Shown: piece by piece, positions 24,186 to 36,490 of the stretch
Layout of the letters: every line of letters starts with the position of its first letter
How positions within the stretch are numbered: position 1 is the stretch's first letter
Assembly (NCBI RefSeq): GCF_910589235.1
Contig: NC_060960.1
Coordinates: 186,001 to 250,000 of the forward strand
DNA from: Vespa crabro
Taxonomy: Eukaryota; Arthropoda; Insecta; Hymenoptera; Vespidae
DNA length: 64,000 bases
Direction: 5' to 3'
The notes under the pieces: generated by a model
The model's input: only the letters and a program-made list of their open reading frames with translations
The model's database searches: none
Told to the model about the DNA's origin: nothing
Program-made: the position numbers and the translations under genes

Positions 24186-27100
24186 TAATACTTGTGACAC
24201 AGTTAGAAAAATGTTACCAATCAATTCAGAACATTGCATTTCATAAGATCAAACATCTATTTTATATTGCAATCAAAGTTTTCAACATTCTTTCATATCG
24301 TATATACGATTTTTCGCTCATATACGCGTATCGTCGAAAAACGAAAACTTGAAATCTCGTTCAATTTCATTGATTTTATATTCAATCGCTGCAGAATAAA
24401 GAATATAACAAGAATATAACGTTTTTACTATGTTTAAATACGCGTTTTCATATGATAATTGTCGAAAAACGTAATCGACATACGCGAATTTCGGTATATG
24501 CGAAGATAAAATCGTGAAATCTTTAATAATACTTGTGCCACAGTTAGAAAAATGTTACCAATCGATTCAGAACATTGCATTTCATAAGATCAAACATCTA
24601 TTTTATATTGGAATCAAAGTTTTTATCATTCTTTCATATCGTATATACGATTTTTCGCTCATATACGCGTATCGTCGAAAAACGAAAACTTGAAATCTCG
24701 TTCAATTTCATTGATTTTATATTCTATCGATGCAGAATAAAGAATATAACAAGAATATAACGTTTTTACTATGTTTAAATACGCGTTTTCATATGATAAT
24801 TGTCGAAAAACGTAATCGACATACGCGAATTTCGGTATATGCGAAGATAAAATCGTGAAATCTTTAATAATACTTGTGCCACAGTTAGGAAAATGTTACC
24901 AATCGATTCAGAACATTGCATTTCATAAGATCAAACATCTATTTTATATTGGAATCAAAGTATTTAAGATTCTTTCATATCGTATATACGATTTTTCGCT
25001 CATATACGCGTATCGTCGAAAAACGAAAACTTAAAATCTCGTTCAATTTCATTGATTTTATATTCTATCGATGCAGAATAAAGAATATAACAAGAATATA
25101 ACGTTTTTACTATGTTTAAATACGCGTTTTCATATGATAATTGTCGAAAAACGTAATCGACATACGCGAATTTCGGTATATGCGAAGATAAAATCGTGAA
25201 ATCTTTAGTAATACTTGCGCCACAGTTAGAAAAATGTTACCAATCGATTCAGAACATTGCATTTCATAAAATCAAACATCTATTTTATATTGGAATCAAA
25301 GTTTTTAAAATTCTTTCATATCGTATATACGATTTTTCGCTCATATACGCGTATCGTCAAAAACGAAAACTTGAAATCTCGTTCAATTTCATTGATTTTA
25401 TATTCTATCGATGCAGAATAAAGAATGTAACAAGAATATAACGTTTTTACTATGTTTAAATACGCGTTTTCATATGATAATTGTCGAAATACGTAATCGA
25501 CATACGCGAATTTCGGTATATGCGAAGATAAAATCGTGAAATCTATAATAATACTTGTGCCACAGTTAGAAAAATGTTACCAATCGATTCAGAACATTGC
25601 ATTTCATAAGATCATTCATCTATTTTATATTGGGATCAAAGTTTTTAACATTCTTTCATATCGTATATACGATTTTTCGCACATATACGCGTATCGTCGA
25701 AAAACGAAAACTTGAAATCTCGTTCAATTTCATTGATTTTATATTCTATCGATGCAGAATAAAGAATATAACTAGAATATAACGTTTTTACTATGTTTAA
25801 ATACGCGTTTTCATATGATAATTGTCGAAAAACGTAATCGATATACGCGAATTTCGGTATATGCGAAGATAAAATCGTGAAATCTTTAATAATACTTGTG
25901 CCACAGTTAGAAAAATGTTACCAATCGATTCAGAACATTGCATTTCATAAGATCAAACATCTATTTTATATTGGAATCAAAGTTTTTAAGATTCTTTCAT
26001 ATCGTATATTCGATTTTTCGCTCATATACTCGTATCGTCGAAAAACGAAAACTTGAAATCTCGTTCAATTTCATTGATTTTATATTCTATCGATGCAGAA
26101 TAAAGAATGTAACAAGAATATAACGTTTTTACTATGTTTAAATACGCGTTTTCATATGATAATTGTCGAAATACGTAATCGACATACGCGGATTTCGGTA
26201 TATGCGAAGATAAAATCGTGAAATCTTTTATAATACTTGTGCCACAGTTAGAAAAATGTTACCAATCGATTCAGAACATTGCATTTCATAAGATCAAACA
26301 TCTATTTTATATTGGAATCAAAGTATTTAAGATTCTTTCATATCGTATATACGATTTTTCGTTCATATACGCGTATCGTCGAAAAACGAAAACTTAAAAT
26401 CTCGTTCAATTTCATTGATTTTATATTCTATCGATGCAGAATAAAGAATATAACAAGAATATAACGTTTTTACTATGTTTAAATACGCGTTTTCATATGA
26501 TAATTGTCGAAAAACGTAATCGACATACGCGAATTTCGGTATATGCGAAGATAAAATCGTGAAATCTTTAGTAATACTTGCGCCACAGTTAGAAAAATGT
26601 TACCAATCGATTCAGAATATTGCATTTCATAAGATCAAACATCTATTTTATATTGGAATCAAAGTTTTTAACATTCTTTCATATCGTATATACGATTTTT
26701 CGCTCATATACGCGTATCGTCGAAAAACGAAAACTTGAAATCTCGTTCAATTTCATTGATTTTATATTCAATCGCTGCAGAATAAAGAATATAACAAGAA
26801 TATAACGTTTTTACTATGTTTAAATACGCGTTTTCATATGATAATTGTCGAAAAACGTAATCGACATACGCGAATTTCGGTATATGCGAAGATAAAATCG
26901 TGAAATCTTTAATAATACTTGTGCCACAGTTAGAAAAATGTTACCAATCGATTCAGAACATTGCATTTCATAAGATCAAACATCTATTTTATATTGGAAT
27001 CAAAGTTTTTATCATTCTTTCATATCGTATATACGATTTTCGCTCATATACGCGTATCGTCGAAAAACGAAAACTTGAAATCTCGTTCAATTTCATTGAT

Positions 27101-27593
27101 TTTATATTCTATCGATGCAGAATAAAGAATATAACAAGAATATAACGTTTTTACTATGTTTAAATACGCGTTTTCATATGATAATTGTCGAAAAACGTAA
27201 TCGACATACGCGAATTTCGGTATATGCGAAGATAAAATCGTGAAATCTTTAATAATACTTGTGCCACAGTTAGAAAAATGTTACCAATCGATTCAGAACA
27301 TTGCATTTCATAAGATCAAACATCTATTTTATATTGGAATCAAAATTTTCAACATTCTTTCATATCGTATATACGATTTTTCGCTCATATACGCGTATTG
27401 TCGAAAAACGAAAACTTGAAAACTCGTTCAATTTCATTGATTTTATATTCCATCGATGCAGAATAAAGAATATAACAAGAATATAACGTTTTTACTATGT
27501 TTAAATACGCGTTTTCATATGATAATTGTCGAAAAACTTAATCGACATACGCGAATTTCGGTATATGCGAAGATAAAATCGTGAAATCTTTAG
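24186..27593 (+). repeat. Monomers M72-M81, sources of dispersed subfamilies
   Basis: Units at 24186, 24527 and 24868 carry AATCGCTGCAG, TTTTTATCATTC and GTATTTAAGATTC respectively. The same trio recurs at 28620, 28961 and 29302, 4434 bp away, and the first two recur at 26572/26913 and 32715/33056. Units at 25209 (GTATCGTCAAAAACG, 340 bp), 25549 (ATCATTCATC, TTGGGATC, CGCACATAT, AACTAG) and 25890 (TATATTCG, ATACTCG, GAATGTAAC) are near-copies of those at 50116, 50456 and 50797. The unit at 26913 lacks one T in ACGATTTTCGCTC. Confidence 0.8.
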
Positions 27594-28619
27594 TAATACT
27601 TGTACCACAGTTAGAAAAATGTTACCAATCGATTCAGAACATTGCATTTCATAAGATCAAACATCCATTTTATATTGGAATCAAAGTTTTTAACATTCTT
27701 TCATGTCGTATATACGATTTTTCGCTCAGATACGCGTATCGTCCAAAAACGAAAACATTGAAATCTCGTTCAATTTCATTGATTTTATATTCTATCGATG
27801 CAGAATAAAGAATATAACAAGAATATAACGTTTTTACTATGTTTAAATACGCGTTTTCATATGATAATTGTCGAAAAACTTAATCGACATACGCGAATTT
27901 CGGTATATGCGAAGATAAAATCGTGAAATCTTTAGTAATACTTGTACCACAGTTAGAAAAATGTTACCAATCGATTCAGAACATTGCATTTCATAAGATC
28001 AAACATCCATTTTATATTGGAATCAAAGTTTTTAACATTCTTTCATGTCGTATATACGATTTTTCGCTCAGATACGCGTATCGTCCAAAAACGAAAACAT
28101 TGAAATCTCGTTCAATTTCATTGATTTTATATTCTATCGATGCAGAATAAAGAATATAACAAGAATATAACGTTTTTACTATGTTTAAATACGCGTTTTC
28201 ATATGATAATTGTCGAAAAACGTAATCGACATACGCGAATTTCGGTATATGCGAAGATAAAATCGTGAAATCTTTAGTAATACTTGCGCCACAGTTAGAA
28301 AAATGTTACCAATCGATTCAGAATATTGCATTTCATAAGATCAAACATCCATTTTATATTGGAATCAAAGTTTTTAACATTCTTTCATGTCGTATATACG
28401 ATTTTTCGCTCAGATACGCGTATCGTCCAAAAACGAAAACATTGAAATCTCGTTCAATTTCATTGATTTTATATTCTATCGATGCAGAATAAAGAATATA
28501 ACAAGAATATAACGTTTTTACTATGTTTAAATACGCGTTTTCATATGATAATTGTCGAAAAACGTAATCGACATACGCGAATTTCGGTATATGCGAAGAT
28601 AAAATCGTGAAATCTTTAG
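27594..28619 (+). repeat. Three nearly identical B-type monomers in a row
   Basis: Units at 27594, 27936 and 28278 are each 342 bp and share CATGTCGTATATACG, CTCAGATACG, GTCCAAAAACG and the extra A. The first two differ mainly at ACTTAATCG versus ACGTAATCG. The third has GCGCCACAG and AGAATATTGC at its left end, which also begins the next, unrelated unit at 28620. This is a recent single-unit expansion, bounded by an exchange inside the unit. Confidence 0.85.
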
Positions 28620-29470
28620 TAATACTTGCGCCACAGTTAGAAAAATGTTACCAATCGATTCAGAATATTGCATTTCATAAGATCAAACATCTATTTTATA
28701 TTGGAATCAAAGTTTTTAACATTCTTTCATATCGTATATACGATTTTTCGCTCATATACGCGTATCGTCGAAAAACGAAAACTTGAAATCTCGTTCAATT
28801 TCATTGATTTTATATTCAATCGCTGCAGAATAAAGAATATAACAAGAATATAACGTTTTTACTATGTTTAAATACGCGTTTTCATATGATAATTGTCGAA
28901 AAACTTAATCGACATACGCGAATTTCGGTATATGCGAAGATAAAATCGTGAAATCTTTAATAATACTTGTGCCACAGTTAGAAAAATGTTACCAATCGAT
29001 TCAGAACATTGCATTTCATAAGATCAAACATCTATTTTATATTGGAATCAAAGTTTTTATCATTCTTTCATATCGTATATACGATTTTTCGCTCATATAC
29101 GCGTATCGTCGAAAAACGAAAACTTGAAATCTCGTTCAATTTCATTGATTTTATATTCTATCGATGCAGAATAAAGAATATAACAAGAATATAACGTTTT
29201 TACTATGTTTAAATACGCGTTTTCATATGATAATTGTCGAAAAACGTAATCGACATACGCGAATTTCGGTATATGCGAAGATAAAATCGTGAAATCTTTA
29301 ATAATACTTGTGCCACAGTTAGAAAAATGTTACCAATCGATTCAGAACATTGCATTTCATAAGATCAAACATCTATTTTATATTGGAATCAAAGTATTTA
29401 AGATTCTTTCATATCGTATATACGATTTTTCGCTCATATACGCGTATCGTCGAAAAACGAAAACTTAAAA
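28620..29470 (+). repeat. Units preceding the 12-mer copy
   Basis: Units at 28620 (AGAATATTGC, AATCGCTGCAG), 28961 (TTTTTATCATTC) and the left part of 29302 recur at 32715, 33056 and 33397 at 4095 bp. The unit at 29302 carries GTATTTAAGATTC and CTTAAAATC, whereas its counterpart at 33397 has CATTTCGCATATACG and the B-type insertion. The counterpart is therefore chimeric. Confidence 0.75.
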
Positions 29471-32395
29471 TCTCGTTCAATTTCATTGATTTTATATTCT
29501 ATCGATGCAGTATAAAGAATATAACAAGAATATAACGTTTCTACTATGTTTAAATACGCGTTTTCATATGATAATTGTCGAAATACATAATCGACATACG
29601 CGAATTACGTTATATGCGAAGATAAAATCGTGAAATCTTTAATAATACTTGTGCCACAGTTAGAAAAATGTTACCAATCGATTCAGAACATTGCATTTCA
29701 TAAGATCAAACATCTATTTTATATTGGAATCAAAGTTTTTAACATTCTTTCATATCGTATATACGATTTTTCGCTCATATACGCGTATCGTCGAAAAACG
29801 AAAACTTGAAATCTCGTTCAATTTCATTGATTTTATATTCTATCGATGCAGAATAAAGAATATAACAAGAATATAACGTTTTTACTATGTTTAAATACGC
29901 GTTTTCATATGATAATTGTCGAAAAACGTAATCGACATATGCGAATTTCGGTATATGCGAAGATAAAATCGTGAAATCTTTAATAATACTTGTACCACAG
30001 TTAGAAAAATGTTACCAATCGATTCAGAACATTGCATTTCATAAGATCAAACATCCAGTTTATATTGGAATCAAAGTTTTTAACATTCTTTCATATCGTA
30101 TATACGATTTTTCGCTCAGATACGCGTATCGTCGAAAAACGAAAACATTGAAATCTCGTTCAATTTCATTGATTTTATATTCTATCGATGCAGAATAAAG
30201 AATATAACAAGAATATAACGTTTTTACTATCTTTAAATACGTGTTTTCATATGATAATTGTCGAAAAACGTAATCGACATATGCGAATTTCGGTATATGC
30301 GAAGATAAAATCGTGAAATCTTTAATAATACTTGTACCACAGTTAGAAAAATGTTACCAATCGATTCAGAACATTGCATTTCATAAGATCAAACATCTAT
30401 TTTATATTGGAATCAAAGTTTTTAACATTCTTTCATATCGTATATACGATTTTTCGCTCAGATACGCGTATCGTCGAAAAACGAAAACTTGAAATCTCGT
30501 TCAATTTCATTGATTGTATATCCTATCGATGCAGAATAAAGAATATAACAAGAATATAACGTTTTTACTATGTTTAAATACGCGTTTTCATATGATAATT
30601 GTCGAAAAACGTAATCGACATACGCGAATTTCGGTATATGCGAAGATAAAATCGTGAAATCTTTAATAATACTTGTACCACAGTTAGAAAAATGTTACCA
30701 ATCGATTCAGAACATTGCATTTCATAAGATCAAACATCCATTTTATATTGGAATCAAAGTTTTTAACATTCTTTCATTTCGCATATACGATTTTTCGCTC
30801 AGATACGCGTATCGTCGAAAAACGAAAACATTGAAATCTCGTTCAATTTCATTGATTTTATATTCTATCGATGCAGTATAAAGAATATAACAAGAATATA
30901 ACGTTTTTACTATGTTTAAATACGCGTTTTCATATGATAATTGTCGAAAAACATAATCGACATACGCGAATTACGTTATATGCGAAGATAAAATCGTGAA
31001 ATCTTTAATAATACTTGTGCCACAGTTAGAAAAATGTTACCAATCGATTCAGAACATTGCATTTCATAAGATCAAACATCTATTTTATATTGGAATCAAA
31101 GTTTTTAAGATTCTTTCATATCGTATATTCGATTTTTCGCTCATATACGAGTATCGTCGAAAAACGAAAACTTAAAATCTCGTTCAATTTCATTGATTTT
31201 ATATTCTATCCATGCAGAATAAAGAATATAACAAGAATATAACGTTTTTACTATGTTTAAATACGCGTTTTCATATGATAATTGTCGAAAAACGTAATCG
31301 ACATACGCGAATTTCGGTATATGCGAAGATAAAATCGTGAAATCTTTAGTAATACTTGCGCCACAGTTAGAAAAATGTTACCATTTGATTCAGAACATTG
31401 CATTTCATAAGATCAAACATCTATTTTATATTGGAATCAAAGTTTTTAACAATCTTTCATATCGTATATACGATTTTTCGCTCATATACGCGTATCGTCG
31501 AAAAACGAAAACTTGAAATCTCGTTCAATTTCATTGATTTTATATTCTATCGATGCAGAATAAAGAATATAACTAGAATATAACGTTTTTACTATGTTTA
31601 AATACGCGTTTTCAGATGATAATTGTCGAAAAACGTAATCGACATACGCGACCTTCGGTATATGCGAAGATAAAATCGTGAAATCTTTAATAATACTTGT
31701 GCCACAGTTAGTAAAATGTTACCAATCGATTCAGAACATTGCATTTCATAAGATCATTCATCTATTTTATATTAGAATCAAAGTTTTTAACATTCTTTCA
31801 TATCGTATATACGATTTTTCGCTCATATACGCGTATCGTCGAAAAACGAAAACTTGAAATCTCGTTCAATTTCATTGATTTTATATTCTATCGATGCAGA
31901 ATAAAGAATATAACAAGAATATAACGTTTTTACTATGTTTAAATACGCGTTTTCCTATGATAATTGTCGAAAAACGTAATCGACATACGCGAATTTCGGT
32001 ATATGCGAAGATAAAATCGTGAAATCTTTAATAATACTTGTACCACAGTTAGAAAAATGTTACCAATCGATTCAGAACATTGCATTTCATAAGATCAAAC
32101 ATCCATTTTATATTGGAATCAAAGTTTTTAACATTCTTTCATATCGTATATACGATTTTTCGCTCAGATACGCGTATCGTCGAAAAACGAAAACATTGAA
32201 ATCTCGTTCAATTTCATTGATTTTATATTCTATCGATGCAGAATAAAGAATATAACAAGAATATAACGTTTTTACTATGTTTAAATACGCGTTTTCATAT
32301 GATAATTGTCGAAAAACGTAATCGACATACGCGAATTTCGGTATATGCGAAGATAAAATCGTGAAATCTTTAATAATACTTGTGCCACAGTTAGA
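29470..32395 (+). repeat. 12-mer higher-order repeat, copy A
   Basis: This stretch matches 33566-36490 at a constant 4096 bp (12 units, four of them 342 bp). It contains GCAGTATAAAG with GAATTACGTTAT, CATCCAGTTTAT, ACTATCTTTAAATACGTG, GATTGTATATCC, CATTTCGCATATACG, TATATTCG with ATACGAG, AACTAG with CGACCTTCGG, and ATCATTCATC with TTAGAATC, in that order. I noticed about half a dozen differences between the two copies over roughly 2.9 kb. Confidence 0.85.
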
Positions 32396-33566
32396 AAAAT
32401 GTTACCAATCGATTCAGAACATTGCATTTCATAAGATCAAACATCTATTTTATATTGGAATCAAAGTATTTAAGATTCTTTCATATCGTATATACGATTT
32501 TTCGCTCATATACGCGTATCGTCGAAAAACGAAAACTTAAAATCTCGTTCAATTTCATTGATTTTATATTCTATCGATGCAGAATAAAGAATATAACAAG
32601 AATATAACGTTTTTACTATGTTTAAATACGCGTTTTGATATGATAATTGTCGAAAAACGTAATCGACATACGCGAATTTCGGTATATGCGAAGATAAAAT
32701 CGTGAAATCTTTAGTAATACTTGCGCCACAGTTAGAAAAATGTTACCAATCGATTCAGAATATTGCATTTCATAAGATCAAACATCTATTTTATATTGGA
32801 ATCAAAGTTTTTAACATTCTTTCATATCGTATATACGATTTTTCGCTCATATACGCGTATCGTCGAAAAACGAAAACTTGAAATCTCGTTCAATTTCATT
32901 GATTTTATATTCAATCGCTGCAGAATAAAGAATATAACAAGAATATAACGTTTTTACTATGTTTAAATACGCGTTTTCATATGATAATTGTCGAAAAACG
33001 TAATCGACATACGCGAATTTCGGTATATGCGAAGATAAAATCGTGAAATCTTTAATAATACTTGTGCCACAGTTAGAAAAATGTTACCAATCGATTCAGA
33101 ACATTGCATTTCATAAGATCAAACATCTATTTTATATTGGAATCAAAGTTTTTATCATTCTTTCATATCGTATATACGATTTTTCGCTCATATACGCGTA
33201 TCGTCGAAAAACGAAAACTTGAAATCTCGTTCAATTTCATTGATTTTATATTCTATCGATGCAGAATAAAGAATATAACAAGAATATAACGTTTTTACTA
33301 TGTTTAAATACGCGTTTTCATATGATAATTGTCGAAAAACGTAATCGACATACGCGAATTTCGGTATATGCGAAGATAAAATCGTGAAATCTTTAATAAT
33401 ACTTGTGCCACAGTTAGAAAAATGTTACCAATCGATTCAGAACATTGCATTTCATAAGATCAAACATCTATTTTATATTGGAATCAAAGTTTTTAACATT
33501 CTTTCATTTCGCATATACGATTTTTCGCTCAGATACGCGTATCGTCGAAAAACGAAAACATTGAAA
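32374..33566 (+). repeat. Units between the two 12-mer copies
   Basis: Units at 32374 (GTATTTAAGATTC, CTTAAAATC), 32715 (AATCGCTGCAG) and 33056 (TTTTTATCATTC) are members of the trio first seen at 24.2-25.2 kb, here in a different order. The unit at 33397 joins an ordinary left end to a B-type right half. Confidence 0.75.
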
Positions 33567-36490
33567 TCTCGTTCAATTTCATTGATTTTATATTCTATCG
33601 ATGCAGTATAAAGAATATAACAAGAATATAACGTTTCTACTATGTTTAAATACGCGTTTTCATATGATAATTGTCGAAAAACATAATCGACATACGCGAA
33701 TTACGTTATATGCGAAGATAAAATCGTGAAATCTTTAATAATACTTGTGCCACAGTTAGAAAAATGTTACCAATCGATTCAGAACATTGCATTTCATAAG
33801 ATCAAACATCTATTTTATATTGGAATCAAAGTTTTTAACATTCTTTCATATCGTATATACGATTTTTCGCTCATATACGCGTATCGTCGAAAAACGAAAA
33901 CTTGAAATCTCGTTCAATTTCATTGATTTTATATTCTATCGATGCAGAATAAAGAATATAACAAGAATATAACGTTTTTACTATGTTTAAATACGCGTTT
34001 TCATATGATAATTGTCGAAAAACGTAATCGACATATGCGAATTTCGGTATATGCGAAGATAAAATCGTGAAATCTTTAATAATACTTGTACCACAGTTAG
34101 AAAAATGTTACCAATCGATTCAGAACATTGCATTTCATAAGATCAAACATCCAGTTTATATTGGAATCAAAGTTTTTAACATTCTTTCATATCGTATATA
34201 CGATTTTTCGCTCAGATACGCGTATCGTCGAAAAACGAAAACATTGAAATCTCGTTCAATTTCATTGATTTTATATTCTATCGATGCAGAATAAAGAATA
34301 TAACAAGAATATAACGTTTTTACTATCTTTAAATACGTGTTTTCATATGATAACTGTCGAAAAACGTAATCGACATATGCGAATTTCGGTATATGCGAAG
34401 ATAAAATCGTGAAATCTTTAATAATACTTGTACCACAGTTAGAAAAATGTTACCAATCGATTCAGAACATTGCATTTCATAAGATCAAACATCTATTTTA
34501 TATTGGAATCAAAGTTTTTAACATTCTTTCATATCGTATATACGATTTTTCGCTCAGATACGCGTATCGTCGAAAAACGAAAACTTGAAATCTCGTTCAA
34601 TTTCATTGATTGTATATCCTATCGATGCAGAATAAAGAATATAACAAGAATATAACGTTTTTACTATGTTTAAATACGCGTTTTCATATGATAATTGTCG
34701 AAAAACGTAATCGACATACGCGAATTTCGGTATATGCGAAGATAAAATCGTGAAATCTTTAATAATACTTGTACCACAGTTAGAAAAATGTTACCAATCG
34801 ATTCAGAACATTGCATTTCATAAGATCAAACATCCATTTTATATTGGAATCAAAGTTTTTAACATTCTTTCATTTCGCATATACGATTTTTCGCTCAGAT
34901 ACGCGTATCGTCGAAAAACGAAAACATTGAAATCTCGTTCAATTTCATTGATTTTATATTCTATCGATGCAGTATAAAGAATATAACAAGAATATAACGT
35001 TTTTACTATGTTTAAATACGCGTTTTCATATGATAATTGTCGAAAAACATAATCGACATACGCGAATTACGTTATATGCGAAGATAAAATCGTGAAATCT
35101 TTAATAATACTTGTGCCACAGTTAGAAAAATGTTACCAATCGATTCAGAACATTGCATTTCATAAGATCAAACATCTATTTTATATTGGAATCAAAGTTT
35201 TTAAGATTCTTTCATATCGTATATTCGATTTTTCGCTCATATACGAGTATCGTCGAAAAACGAAAACTTAAAATCTCGTTCAATTTCATTGATTTTATAT
35301 TCTATCCATGCAGAATAAAGAATATAACAAGAATATAACGTTTTTACTATGTTTAAATACGCGTTTTCATATGATAATTGTCGAGAAACGTAATCGACAT
35401 ACGCGAATTTCGGTATATGCGAAGATAAAATCGTGAAATCTTTAGTAATACTTGCGCCACAGTTAGAAAAATGTTACCATTCGATTCAGAACATTGCATT
35501 TCATAAGATCAAACATCTATTTTATATTGGAATCAAAGTTTTTAACATTCTTTCATATCGTATATACGATTTTTCGCTCATATACGCGTATCGTCGAAAA
35601 ACGAAAACTTGAAATCTCGTTCAATTTCATTGATTTTATATTCTATCGATGCAGAATAAAGAATATAACTAGAATATAACGTTTTTACTATGTTTAAATA
35701 CGCGTTTTCAGATGATAATTGTCGAAAAACGTAATCGACATACGCGACCTTCGGTGTATGCGAAGATAAAATCGTGAAATCTTTAATAATACTTGTGCCA
35801 CATTTAGTAAAATGTTACCAATCGATTCAGAACATTGCATTTCATAAGATCATTCATCTATTTTATATTAGAATCAAAGTTTTTAACATTCTTTCATATC
35901 GTATATACGATTTTTCGCTCATATACGCGTATCGTCGAAAAACGAAAACTTGAAATCTCGTTCAATTTCATTGATTTTATATTCTATCGATGCAGAATAA
36001 AGAATATAACAAGAATATAACGTTTTTACTATGTTTAAATACGCGTTTTCCTATGATAATTGTCGAAAAACGTAATCGACATACGCGAATTTCGGTATAT
36101 GCGAAGATAAAATCGTGAAATCTTTAATAATACTTGTACCACAGTTAGAAAAATGTTACCAATCGATTCAGAACATTGCATTTCATAAGATCAAACATCC
36201 ATTTTATATTGGAATCAAAGTTTTTAACATTCTTTCATATCGTATATACGATTTTTCGCTCAGATACGCGTATCGTCGAAAAACGAAAACATTGAAATCT
36301 CGTTCAATTTCATTGATTTTATATTCTATCGATGCAGAATAAAGAATATAACAAGAATATAACGTTTTTACTATGTTTAAATACGCGTTTTCATATGATA
36401 ATTGTCGAAAAACGTAATCGACATACGCGAATTTCGGTATATGCGAAGATAAAATCGTGAAATCTTTAATAATACTTGTGCCACAGTTAT
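33566..36490 (+). repeat. 12-mer higher-order repeat, copy B
   Basis: This is the second copy of the 29470-32395 segment. Differences visible by eye: GATAACTGTCG near 34350, GTCGAGAAACG near 35384, CCATTCGATTC near 35480 (copy A has CCATTTGATTC), ACATTCTTTC near 35547 (copy A has ACAATCTTTC), GGTGTATGCG near 35755 and CACATTTAG near 35810. Its last seven units also form the first copy of the 7-mer that follows. Confidence 0.85.
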
